From an uncultured Flavobacteriales bacterium (lineage in GTDB: Bacteria > Bacteroidota > Bacteroidia > Flavobacteriales > UBA1820): 12,016 nucleotides of DNA. Positions 1-5,714 of this stretch are shown one piece after another. The stretch's first letter is position 1. Every line of letters begins with the position of its first letter. The position numbers and the translations under genes were made by a program. The notes beneath the pieces were generated by a model that ran no database searches, was not told where the DNA came from, and saw nothing but the letters and a program-made list of their open reading frames with translations. The DNA lies in the NCBI GenBank assembly GCA_902478645.1, contig CABSLV010000047.1, positions 1-12,016 of the forward strand. The letters are read 5' to 3'.

Positions 1-49
1 TCCCCATGCCACCCAGCAAGAGGATGAACGAAATCCTTCGGATACGCAT
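1..49 (-). CDS. N-terminal fragment of a probable exported protein (partial, runs off the window)
   Basis: An ATG at 49-47 on the minus strand opens a frame that stays open to the window edge, giving only 16 residues. These begin with basic residues (MRIRR) followed by a hydrophobic run (ISFILLLGGMG), which is how a Sec signal peptide starts. Nothing can be said about the mature protein. It lies in the same direction as the DUF389 gene, 151 bases downstream of that stop codon. I see no clear promoter of its own in 50-200. A competing start in another frame at 119-117 gives a polar, charged peptide and is less convincing. The signal-peptide reading is an inference from 16 residues. Confidence 0.45.
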   Translation of the reverse strand, partial: MRIRRISFILLLGGMG

Positions 50-200
50 ATTTTTTGCAAGCAGTTATGTCGTTCTTCGCTCTCCCTCCGGTCCTCCAGG
101 ATGTTCTCCTTTTCACCATTCAAACTTCTCTCCAAAGGAAACAAAACCAGGAAATAAGGAAAACCGTTCCCTTGCGCCTTCCCTCCCCTTTACGAAAAGC

Positions 201-1562
201 TCAACGCCGGACGAACAATTCTATCCGCGCAACTTCCAAGCGCTCCTTGAGCCAGGATTCCACTTTTTCCGCATGCCCCTTTTCCATCCCCTGCCGGGAA
301 TACAACACCACCAACAGAACAGGGCTGGTCTCTCCAGCCTCGGAAGGACTTGCCACCGAACTGCGCGCTACCGACAACGAATCCACCTCCGGGAAGAGAG
401 CATATACCTCGGCAGCGATCTTGCTTACCGGCAATTCTTCGCGGCGTCGCCGGGACAGTTCGGACTGCAACACGGCGATCAGCGAATCCTTCCGATGGCT
501 CTCCCGGACATTGTCCCGGTAATAGGACACGAACGAAGTTGCGGATACCGTTTCCCGTTCCCTTGCTCCGGTAGGATCGGACACATTGACCACCTCGAGC
601 GAGGTTTCCGACAACCCGTATCGCGCCATCTGATCCCGCAGACGGACACACTGCGAGGAGTCGATCGGGGTCCCGATCACAAACACTTTCAGGGTTTTGT
701 TCCCAAGCGGATCGGCCGAAAGTTCCTTGGACAAAACTTGCGAATCGGGCAGATCGAATGCCGTGGCGACAAACCGATTTACACTATCCTCGTACACCGT
801 ATTTTTGACCAGCCTGTATGCCAGGAAAATACTCGGGGCGATGATCACGACCGTTACCAGCGCGATGATCCGCTTGGTCAGACGCTGCTTGTCGGTATGC
901 ACTTCCACCACGGGATATTTCAACAGTTTGGCCACCAGGAATGTCCCCAGGGCGATCATGACACTGTTGATGATATAGAGGTAAAGTGCCCCGACGAAAT
1001 ACTGCACGTTTCCTACCGCCAACCCGAATCCTGCCGTACACAACGGGGGCATCAACGCCGTGGCAATGGCCACTCCGGCGATCGGGTTGCCCTTTTCCCG
1101 GGAAGCTACCGCCACCATTCCGATGATGCCTCCGGCCAAAGCGATCAACACATCCCAGATCGTAGGCGAAGTGCGGGCCAACAGTTCGGACTGTGCTTCG
1201 GCCAAAGGAGTCAGGCAGAAATATAACCACGAGGTGGCAATGCTGAACAGGGTGGCAATAAGCAGGTTCTTGAACGACTTTTTGATCAAGGGGAAATCGT
1301 ACTGCGCCGTTCCGAGCCCTACGCCCAGGATAGGCCCCATCAGCGGCGAGATGAGCATCGCCCCGATGATCACCGCCGTAGAATTGACATTCAAACCGAT
1401 CGAAGCGATGAGCGTAGCAAAGATCAAGGTCCACAGATTGACCCCTTTGAACATCACCCCGCGCCGGACGGCATCCAAGGTATTCTGCTCATAATCCGTA
1501 TCGCCGCGCAGACTGAAACGTTCCTTGAGGAAACCTTTGACGGCAGGCCATAATTCTCTCAT
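201..1562 (-). CDS. DUF389 family multi-pass membrane protein
   Basis: This 453-residue protein has a short cytoplasmic N-terminus and about seven membrane segments near residues 40-57, 63-84, 98-118, 135-153, 160-183, 187-212 and 230-250. The segments carry the conserved glycine- and proline-rich stretches typical of DUF389 (TIGR00341-like): GAMLISPLMGPILG at 67-80 and ATALMPPLCTAGFGL at 167-181. The last 200 residues form a soluble, charged region that ends near RR. The biochemical role of DUF389 proteins is not established, and transport is only a guess from topology. The ATG at 1562 lies about 24 bases from a TATCTTTG box at the end of a dispersed repeat, giving a short leader without a Shine-Dalgarno site. 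The gene is separated from the upstream lipoprotein gene by 177 bases that hold the repeat, so it is probably transcribed on its own. Confidence 0.88.
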   Translation of the reverse strand: MRELWPAVKGFLKERFSLRGDTDYEQNTLDAVRRGVMFKGVNLWTLIFATLIASIGLNVNSTAVIIGAMLISPLMGPILGVGLGTAQYDFPLIKKSFKNLLIATLFSIATSWLYFCLTPLAEAQSELLARTSPTIWDVLIALAGGIIGMVAVASREKGNPIAGVAIATALMPPLCTAGFGLAVGNVQYFVGALYLYIINSVMIALGTFLVAKLLKYPVVEVHTDKQRLTKRIIALVTVVIIAPSIFLAYRLVKNTVYEDSVNRFVATAFDLPDSQVLSKELSADPLGNKTLKVFVIGTPIDSSQCVRLRDQMARYGLSETSLEVVNVSDPTGARERETVSATSFVSYYRDNVRESHRKDSLIAVLQSELSRRRREELPVSKIAAEVYALFPEVDSLSVARSSVASPSEAGETSPVLLVVLYSRQGMEKGHAEKVESWLKERLEVARIELFVRR

Positions 1563-1585
1563 CCGTATTTGCTTTTTTCCGAGGA

Positions 1586-1593
1586 CAAAGATA
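1586..1593 (-). promoter_or_regulatory. TATCTTTG -7 box for the DUF389 gene
   Basis: The box matches the Bacteroidota primary-sigma -7 consensus TAnnTTTG and lies 24 bases before the ATG at 1562. No TTTG is seen at the usual 19-21 base distance upstream, so the -33 element is weak or absent. It is the last segment of repeat copy A. Confidence 0.6.
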
Positions 1594-1671
1594 AGAAAAG
1601 CCGAGTGCAGCGTGGAGGAGGGAAAACGAAGTTTTTCACCGCAACGCTGCCGAGGCGCATCCTATCTTATC

Positions 1672-1679
1672 CAAAGATA
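1672..1679 (-). promoter_or_regulatory. Second TATCTTTG box inside repeat copy A
   Basis: A second exact TAnnTTTG match lies 86 bases upstream of the first. It overlaps the right arm and loop of the inner hairpin stem (1662-1680). It could act as an additional upstream start for the DUF389 transcript or be a structural relic of the repeat. Confidence 0.35.
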
Positions 1680-1739
1680 GCGAAAGCCTCGGCCCAACCT
1701 CTCACAGGAAAGAGAGAAGAAAACGCACCCCCGAAGGAT

Positions 1740-2924
1740 CTATTCCTTGAGAGTATACCGAAGCAATATCGGATTGCTGTCCTCCTCCAGACGCTCGAGG
1801 ATCGCTCTGTTTTTTTCATCCAAAACCTTTTCATTGACATACTTTCCCACTTCGCTTACCCCACACAAACGATACGCACGACCCTGCTCCTGTCCCACAT
1901 CGGGAAACACATAGACCCCCTCCTGCAACCCATCGACCACGCAGGCTTCCTGGGTCTTCCGGTCGAACACCAACAGAGGATACCGTTTGTCATGCCGACC
2001 GGCGAACATCATCCTCCCGGCCGTATACATAGGCACCGAAGCTATATTGATGTATTTGTCGTCGCTATCGAACAGATAGTCGATCTGCTGCGAAGACGTC
2101 CTGGTGTCGGTCGGAGCCAGGTAATAATCCTCGATGCACCCGTACTTCCCGAAATCGAACCTTTTTTCCGGGACGAAATACTCTCCATCGTACCGGTATA
2201 TCGTATAGAGGTACGGAAGGGCGAGCAAGACATCGTCATCGACCCGGGAAAACGGATGGGAAGTCGATATATAGCTGGTTTGCAAGACAATCTCCGGAAT
2301 GTCCAACTTCTGACGATAGAGCGAATCGGTCGAAAAATCGTAAAAAAACAGTTGTCCCCTGTTTTCCATTCCTTTGGGAACATAACCGGAAAAGAACACG
2401 TATTTGTCGGCCGAAAGCGGGAAGAAATAATTCACCCCGAAGACCGAACCCCACTTGGAGCGCAGATCGGCCGAAGCCACTCTGGTCCGACTCGCCCAAT
2501 CGTAAACCGACAGCCGCCCGATGGTCGGCTCATAAACCGTCAGCATCCCCGTATAAGGATTGATATGGCAGTCGCTTATCATGAGATGGTCGTCCGGTCC
2601 TTCGCCCACTTGGTAAAAACGGTCGATGAAATGCCCGTCTTTCGCATCGAAACGAAAGATGCCCTTTCCCGATCCCGATCCCGGATAAAGCAGCAAAAGC
2701 GTATCCCGATAGAGTTCTATCCGTTTGGGATAGTCCGCAACGACCGAACTGTCGGTGGTTTCCAAAGGGATAAGATCAACCCTCTCAAAGTAGTCGAAGA
2801 AACTTTCCTGCCGGGCATTCTCCACCTCGAAACGAACCACATCCCGGGAAGCTTCCTCTTCCTTTCCCGCAGTACAGGCCGCCAGCAGCCCCGCAAAAAA
2901 CAATACTGGAAAAAGATGTTTCAT
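1740..2924 (-). CDS. Six-bladed beta-propeller lipoprotein, probably surface exposed
   Basis: This protein of 394 residues begins with a lipoprotein signal peptide (MKHLFPVLFFAGLLAAC, lipid cysteine at residue 17). The cysteine is followed by TAGKEEEAS. A Lys plus acidic residues at this place matches the lipoprotein export signal described in Bacteroidota, so outer-leaflet exposure is likely. The mature part has the six-bladed beta-propeller pattern common in Bacteroidales: LIPLETTDSSVV near the start, FRFDAKDGHFIDRF, a GEGPDDH turn, and later repeated Y-D-x-x-S/T blade edges. Such proteins are numerous in gut Bacteroidales and mostly of unknown ligand. No SusC/SusD pair or sensor gene is adjacent. 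The gene follows rimM in the same direction with 179 bases between, and a TATCTTTG box just past the rimM stop suggests its own promoter. Confidence 0.82.
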   Translation of the reverse strand: MKHLFPVLFFAGLLAACTAGKEEEASRDVVRFEVENARQESFFDYFERVDLIPLETTDSSVVADYPKRIELYRDTLLLLYPGSGSGKGIFRFDAKDGHFIDRFYQVGEGPDDHLMISDCHINPYTGMLTVYEPTIGRLSVYDWASRTRVASADLRSKWGSVFGVNYFFPLSADKYVFFSGYVPKGMENRGQLFFYDFSTDSLYRQKLDIPEIVLQTSYISTSHPFSRVDDDVLLALPYLYTIYRYDGEYFVPEKRFDFGKYGCIEDYYLAPTDTRTSSQQIDYLFDSDDKYINIASVPMYTAGRMMFAGRHDKRYPLLVFDRKTQEACVVDGLQEGVYVFPDVGQEQGRAYRLCGVSEVGKYVNEKVLDEKNRAILERLEEDSNPILLRYTLKE

Positions 2925-2978
2925 AGCCTCAAAAGTGTTTCAGATAATACTCGGGCAAAAGACACGCCCCCTTTCCTT

Positions 2979-2994
2979 CCGATCGTCCGATCGG
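2979..2994. repeat. Short inverted repeat in the lipoprotein leader
   Basis: The 16-base sequence CCGATCGTCCGATCGG has 7-bp complementary arms and a two-base centre. It lies in the untranslated leader of the lipoprotein gene, 55 bases before its ATG. It may be an operator or an RNA hairpin; nothing distinguishes these. Confidence 0.4.
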
Positions 2995-3088
2995 GAAACT
3001 CCACTCTGCCTCAAAGGAAAAAGAAAAAGAGAAGAAAACCAAATATTTCCCTTAAAAATATCCGCAAGGGATCGGCGGGTTCTTCCCG

Positions 3089-3096
3089 CAAAGATA
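3089..3096 (-). promoter_or_regulatory. TATCTTTG -7 box for the lipoprotein gene
   Basis: An exact TAnnTTTG match lies eight bases past the rimM stop codon on the coding strand. If used, it gives a leader of about 155 bases before the lipoprotein ATG at 2924. A matching TTTG -33 element is not visible. Confidence 0.45.
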
Positions 3097-3103
3097 CTCG
3101 AAA

Positions 3104-3628
3104 CTACTGCTCGTAGAGGTCCAGCAGTCCTTCGGGGAGCCGAAGACGGATCTCCCGGTTTTTCTTGTCCACCTTTTCGATAAAGTCGTCCACCACCGGC
3201 ACCAGTACTTCGCGGCCCTGGCGTTCGATGACAAAAAGTGCTTGGGGGGATCGGTCGTCCACCCGTTGTATGAGACCTATCTCCGCGCCGCTGGCAGCCT
3301 CCACCGCCCGATACCCGGCTACTTCGTGGTAATAAAACTGCCCTTCTTCCAACTCGGGCAAACAATCCATCGGCAGATACGCCTCGCAACGCAGCAGGTG
3401 TTCGGCCTCGGCTTCGGTGTCCACTCCCTCGAACTTGACCCGGAGAAACACGCCGGAGAGGGACGAACGCTGGATAAAAAAAGGAATCATTGCTCCTGCC
3501 CGCTGCAGGAACAATGATTCCATGTCTTGGTACGCCTCGGGGATGTCCGTATCCAAGCGGAGGACCACCTCCCCTTTGAAGCCGTGTTTCTTGACGATTT
3601 TACCGATGTAAAAACAATCTTCCTTCAC
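3104..3628 (-). CDS. rimM: Ribosome maturation factor RimM
   Basis: RimM binds S19 and helps mature the 3' head domain of the 30S subunit. The 174-residue protein has the usual length. The N-terminal domain shows YIGKIVKKHGFKGEV (residues 7-21), the RimM signature of an IGxIVKxHGxxGEV pattern. The C-terminal PRC-barrel follows from about residue 95, with GQFYYHEVAGYRAV, then IGLIQRV and VLVPVVDDFIEKVD. The start is a GTG at 3628-3626. The next in-frame ATG falls inside the first domain and would remove the signature, so GTG is preferred. It lies 36 bases after rpsP on the same strand; rpsP-rimM is a widely conserved pair, so co-transcription is expected. Nothing in the protein looks abnormal. 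Confidence 0.95.
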   Translation of the reverse strand: MKEDCFYIGKIVKKHGFKGEVVLRLDTDIPEAYQDMESLFLQRAGAMIPFFIQRSSLSGVFLRVKFEGVDTEAEAEHLLRCEAYLPMDCLPELEEGQFYYHEVAGYRAVEAASGAEIGLIQRVDDRSPQALFVIERQGREVLVPVVDDFIEKVDKKNREIRLRLPEGLLDLYEQ

Positions 3629-3651
3629 GCTTCGAGGCTTTTTCCGGAAAG

Positions 3652-3673
3652 GTTTACTCCTTGTTTACTCCTG
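3652..3673. repeat. 11-bp tandem duplication across the rpsP stop codon
   Basis: On the plus strand GTTTACTCCTT is followed at once by GTTTACTCCTG. The second unit holds the rpsP stop codon and the first lies in the rpsP-rimM spacer. It doubles an AAGGAG-like stretch some 25-40 bases before the rimM GTG, too far to act as a normal ribosome site. It is probably a small local slippage event. Confidence 0.5.
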
Positions 3674-4216
3674 GGGAGCAGCCTCGCCTTCGGCAGGAGC
3701 TTCGGCAGCTTCTGCTTCTGCAGCAGCAGCGGCTTCCGCTTCGGCTTTGGCAGCCTCTGCAGCAGCTACCTTGGCAGCCAGTGCTTCGGCGCGGCGAGCA
3801 TTGGTCTCGGCCTCGGCAGCGAGAGCGGCTGCCTTCTTCTCGGCTTTAGACTTCTGCAGGCTGTCTACCTTACCGTTTACTTTTTCTTCTTTCGCTTTGA
3901 GCCATTCGGCAAAACGTGCGTCGGCTACTTCCTGCGTGAAGGCACCTTTGCGTACGCCGCCGTTGAGGTGCTTTTTCAGCAGCGCTCCCTTGTAGGAAAG
4001 GATACGCTGTGCCGTCAGGGTGGGTTGTGCGCCCTTCTCCAACCAAGCTACAGCGCTGTCCAGGTTCAGGACGATGGTGGCGGGGTTGGTGTTGGGGTTG
4101 TACGTACCGAGTTTCTCGATGAAACGGCCGTCGCGTTTGTCCGTCGAGTTGGCTACGACGATCTTGTAAAAAGGTTTGCCCTTTTTACCATGTCTTTGAA
4201 GACGAATCTTTACCAT
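3665..4216 (-). CDS. rpsP: 30S ribosomal protein S16 with long Ala/Glu-rich C-terminal extension
   Basis: Residues 1 to about 85 are a normal S16: MVKIRLQRHGKKGKPFYKIVV, DKRDGRFIEKLGTYNP and AVAWLEKGAQPT. S16 helps assemble the 5' domain of 16S rRNA. In most bacteria S16 ends near residue 80-90, whereas this one runs to 183. Residues 90-120 are mixed and charged (ADARFAEWLKAKEEKVNG). From about 121 the sequence is almost only Ala, Glu, Lys and Arg, with the spacing of a long helix or coiled coil, and it ends in a flexible acidic Pro/Ala tail (APAEGEAAPQE). Extended S16 proteins are, to my knowledge, usual in Bacteroidales. The ATG at 4216 is preceded by an A/C-rich stretch instead of a Shine-Dalgarno site. 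It is first in an operon with rimM. Confidence 0.96.
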   Translation of the reverse strand: MVKIRLQRHGKKGKPFYKIVVANSTDKRDGRFIEKLGTYNPNTNPATIVLNLDSAVAWLEKGAQPTLTAQRILSYKGALLKKHLNGGVRKGAFTQEVADARFAEWLKAKEEKVNGKVDSLQKSKAEKKAAALAAEAETNARRAEALAAKVAAAEAAKAEAEAAAAAEAEAAEAPAEGEAAPQE

Positions 4217-4235
4217 GTTGTTTTGTGTGGTTTAC

Positions 4236-4252
4236 GAGGGTACCCGACCCTC
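4236..4252 (-). promoter_or_regulatory. Hairpin in the rpsP 5' leader
   Basis: The rpsP leader RNA (about 70 bases) contains GAGGGT-CGGGT-ACCCTC, a perfect 6-bp stem with a five-base loop, ending about 20 bases before the ATG. A G-rich stretch (GGAGGGT) enters the stem. It could be a feedback site for S16 or a general stability hairpin. The fold is visible and the role is inferred. Confidence 0.45.
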
Positions 4253-4293
4253 CTTGTTAATGACATTTTTGCTTCCTACCCGAGAAAGCGGGG

Positions 4294-4322
4294 CAAAGAT
4301 ACGAATTTTTTGTTCTTTCAAA
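4294..4322 (-). promoter_or_regulatory. rpsP-rimM promoter
   Basis: On the minus strand TATCTTTG (4301-4294) matches the TAnnTTTG box, and a TTTG lies at 4322-4319, with a 17-base spacer slightly shorter than the usual 19-21. A start near 4287 would give a leader of about 70 bases. It overlaps the divergent promoter of the HD gene. Confidence 0.6.
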
Positions 4323-4341
4323 AAGATTTGCCCTATTTTTG
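4309..4341 (+). promoter_or_regulatory. Promoter of the HD-domain gene
   Basis: TTTG at 4309-4312, a 21-base spacer and TATTTTTG at 4334-4341 match the Bacteroidota TTTG-N19-21-TAnnTTTG arrangement. The -7 box ends only nine bases before the ATG at 4351, so the mRNA would begin at or within a few bases of the start codon. Confidence 0.65.
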
Positions 4342-4350
4342 TCCGGACGT

Positions 4351-4947
4351 ATGAACACGCAATACCTTCATTCCAAAGCCAAAGCCTGGCACGCCGGCGA
4401 AGCCTCGGGGCATGACTTCGCGCACGTGGCACGCGTAGTATCCAACGCCGAGAAGATCCTGCGGGCCTACCCCGAAGCAGACCGCGAGGTGGTGATCGCC
4501 GCCGCCCTGCTGCACGACGTAGCCGACCACAAACTGATCCCGCAGCAGAAAAAAGCCGAAACGCTCGAGATGATGCGCCAGTGGCTCGTGCAAGCCGGAG
4601 CGCAGCAGGGGCAGATCGACCTTGTGCTGCACATCTGCACCAATCTCTCCTTTTCCACCTCGCAGACCAACCTGCCGCTTCCCCTCGAAGGGCTCATCGT
4701 CCAGGATGCCGACCGGCTGGATGCCATCGGCGCCATCGGCATTGCGCGCGCGTTCACCTACGGAGGGGCCCACAACCGGGAGATCTACCGGGAAGGCTCG
4801 AAGGACGACACGATCAGCCACTTTTACGAAAAACTCCTGCTGATAAAAGACCGGATGAACACCCGGGCCGGACGGCGCATCGCCCGCCAACGGCATCGTT
4901 TTCTGGAGTCGTTCCTTTCGGAATTTTTCAAGGAGATGCGGTTGTAA
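4351..4947 (+). CDS. HD-domain phosphohydrolase (YpgQ/YedJ-like)
   Basis: This 198-residue protein belongs to the small single-domain HD superfamily. Putative metal ligands are H21 in GHDFAHV, the H55-D56 pair in LLHDVADHK and D121 in QDADRLDAIG. The sequence IGIARAFTYGG that follows the last aspartate is typical of the YpgQ/YedJ group, some of which hydrolyse nucleotides or pyrophosphate. The natural substrate here cannot be read from sequence. The start is taken as the ATG at 4351. A TTG twelve bases upstream is in frame, but it falls inside the -7 promoter box and so cannot be in the mRNA. The protein has no signal peptide and is cytoplasmic. It is divergent from rpsP and convergent with the bcp-type gene, hence probably monocistronic. 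Confidence 0.88.
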   Translation: MNTQYLHSKAKAWHAGEASGHDFAHVARVVSNAEKILRAYPEADREVVIAAALLHDVADHKLIPQQKKAETLEMMRQWLVQAGAQQGQIDLVLHICTNLSFSTSQTNLPLPLEGLIVQDADRLDAIGAIGIARAFTYGGAHNREIYREGSKDDTISHFYEKLLLIKDRMNTRAGRRIARQRHRFLESFLSEFFKEMRL

Positions 4948-4967
4948 ACGAAAAAACATCCCCCACC

Positions 4968-4999
4968 AAAAAAAACGGCCGGCGCTTTCGCGCCGGCCG
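4968..4999 (-). terminator. Intrinsic terminator of the bcp-type gene
   Basis: A perfect 10-bp GC stem CGGCCGGCGC/GCGCCGGCCG (4976-4985 with 4990-4999) with a TTTC or GAAA loop is followed, on the minus strand, by eight T residues (4975-4968). This is a classic terminator for leftward transcription. The plus-strand side lacks a T run, so it should work poorly for the HD gene. Confidence 0.85.
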
Positions 5000-5022
5000 A
5001 AGTCATAGTATAGAATATCAGG

Positions 5023-5070
5023 TGGATGTCTGTCGCAGCATTTCGCAAACGATCCCCTTGCAGACATCCA
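5023..5070 (-). repeat. 10-bp inverted repeat just after the bcp stop
   Basis: TGGATGTCTG (5023-5032) and CAGACATCCA (5061-5070) are perfect complements separated by 28 bases. The structure begins six bases beyond the bcp stop codon and precedes the intrinsic terminator by 23 bases. It may be a 3' end stabiliser, a degenerate terminator or a small stem-loop RNA. Confidence 0.5.
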
Positions 5071-5076
5071 TCGGGA

Positions 5077-5523
5077 TTATTTCAGGATCTGGGCCGTAGG
5101 AGCCTTGGTGTTCACTTTTTTGATGATGTCCACGATCACGCCGTTCTCGTCGATGACGTAAGTCTTGCGCAGGGTCCCTTCGCTCTTTTTCCCGTAAAGG
5201 GTCTTCTCGCCCCAGGCCTGGTAGTCCTGGAGTATCTTCCGGTCCGTATCGGCGATCAGCGGGAAGGGCAGGGAATGTTTCTGGGCAAATTTCCGGTGGG
5301 AATCTGCGCTGTCCTTGCTCACCCCGACGATGCTGTACCCCTGGGCGAGGAAACGTTCGTAGTTGTCGCGAAGATCGCAGGCTTCGGCCGTACAGCCGGA
5401 GGTATTGTCCTTCGGGTAGAAATACAACACCAGTTTCCGTCCCTTGAAATCCGAGAGCCGAAGGGTATTCCCCTCGGCATCCACGCCCGAGAAATCGGGT
5501 GCTTTGTCGCCTATTTCCAACAT
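5077..5523 (-). CDS. bcp: Thioredoxin-dependent peroxiredoxin, Bcp/PrxQ type
   Basis: This cytoplasmic enzyme reduces hydrogen peroxide and organic hydroperoxides with electrons from thioredoxin. It has 148 residues, normal for the family. The peroxidatic cysteine is C44 in DNTSGCTAEACDLRD. C49, five residues later, is the resolving cysteine of the PrxQ subtype. Other family features are GDKAPDF at 5-11, LVLYFYPKD at 31-39 and VGVSKDS. The C-terminal half carries GKKSEGTLRKTYVID, the usual GxxxxGxxRxTFxID strand. The ATG at 5523 is preceded by an A-rich stretch, as expected in this phylum. A clear TAnnTTTG promoter is not visible in the 255 bases up to leuS, so read-through from leuS or a degenerate promoter is possible. 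A strong intrinsic terminator follows. Confidence 0.95.
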   Translation of the reverse strand: MLEIGDKAPDFSGVDAEGNTLRLSDFKGRKLVLYFYPKDNTSGCTAEACDLRDNYERFLAQGYSIVGVSKDSADSHRKFAQKHSLPFPLIADTDRKILQDYQAWGEKTLYGKKSEGTLRKTYVIDENGVIVDIIKKVNTKAPTAQILK

Positions 5524-5606
5524 GTGCTTTATCGTTTTTTATTACTCCTAATAGCTATGGTCCGATCGTCCAAGCACCTGTCCGGCAAGTGCTTTTGCAT
5601 GGGAGA
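5524..5606 (-). promoter_or_regulatory. Structured leader of the bcp-type gene with alternative pairings
   Basis: In the leader RNA the six bases GTGCUU (5577-5572) can pair with AAGCAC upstream (5594-5589) or with an identical AAGCAC that touches the start codon (5529-5524, then AUG). The two pairings exclude each other. A further stem GGGAGA/TCTCCC lies at 5601-5606 with 5632-5637. The complementarity is visible, and any regulatory role is a hypothesis. Confidence 0.3.
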
Positions 5607-5672
5607 ACCCTCAGAGCGAAGGTAGGAAGAATCTCCCGTCCGGGTGTACATCCCGCATTGTTTCTTGACAGA

Positions 5673-5714
5673 GCATGTATAGATTTTATCTATCGGGCAG
5701 GCAAGTATACATGC
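5673..5714. repeat. 9-bp inverted repeat overlapping the long palindrome
   Basis: GCATGTATA (5673-5681) and TATACATGC (5706-5714) are perfect complements. Between them lie a smaller hairpin ATAGAT-TTT-ATCTAT (5679-5693) and a copy of CGGGCAGGCAA (5694-5704), which is repeated at 5714-5724 inside the palindrome. The right arm is shared with the long palindrome, so only one of the two structures can form at a time. Confidence 0.55.

Larger units (their letters stand above)
1586..1693 (-). repeat. Dispersed promoter-bearing repeat, copy A (two hairpins and two TAnnTTTG boxes)
   Basis: Read on the minus strand, this segment aligns base for base over about 100 positions with 8861-8958 on the plus strand. 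Shared blocks include CTTTCGCTATCTTT, ATAAGAtAGGATGC, CCTCGGCA, AAAAACTTCGTTTT and CTCGGCTTTTC, ending TATCTTTG. The upstream half folds as 8-bp arms GCCGAGGC/GCCTCGGC (1686-1693 with 1649-1656) enclosing a second stem CTATCTT/AAGATAG (1674-1680 with 1662-1668). The downstream half pairs GCAGCGT/ACGCTGC (1644-1650 with 1607-1613) around AAAAC/GTTTT. It lies between two genes on the same strand and ends in the presumed promoter of the DUF389 gene. Confidence 0.8.

Noticed and set aside
1569..3116. Plus-strand open frame of 515 codons over the lipoprotein gene
   Set aside because: It has no domain or signal, whereas the minus strand encodes a complete lipoprotein with a lipobox and beta-propeller pattern.
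4339..4350. TTG start for the HD-domain gene adding four residues
   Set aside because: The TTG lies in the -7 promoter box, upstream of any transcript, and ATG at 4351 follows directly.
5665..5690. TTGACA followed by a TATA-like stretch, resembling a sigma-70 promoter
   Set aside because: Bacteroidota primary sigma factors use TTTG/TAnnTTTG, and the AT-rich part is explained by the inverted repeat at 5679-5693.
5524..5707. tRNA or known riboswitch in the bcp upstream region
   Set aside because: I looked for a T-arm, a CCA-like end and conserved cores of thiamine, cobalamin, FMN and SAM riboswitches and found none.
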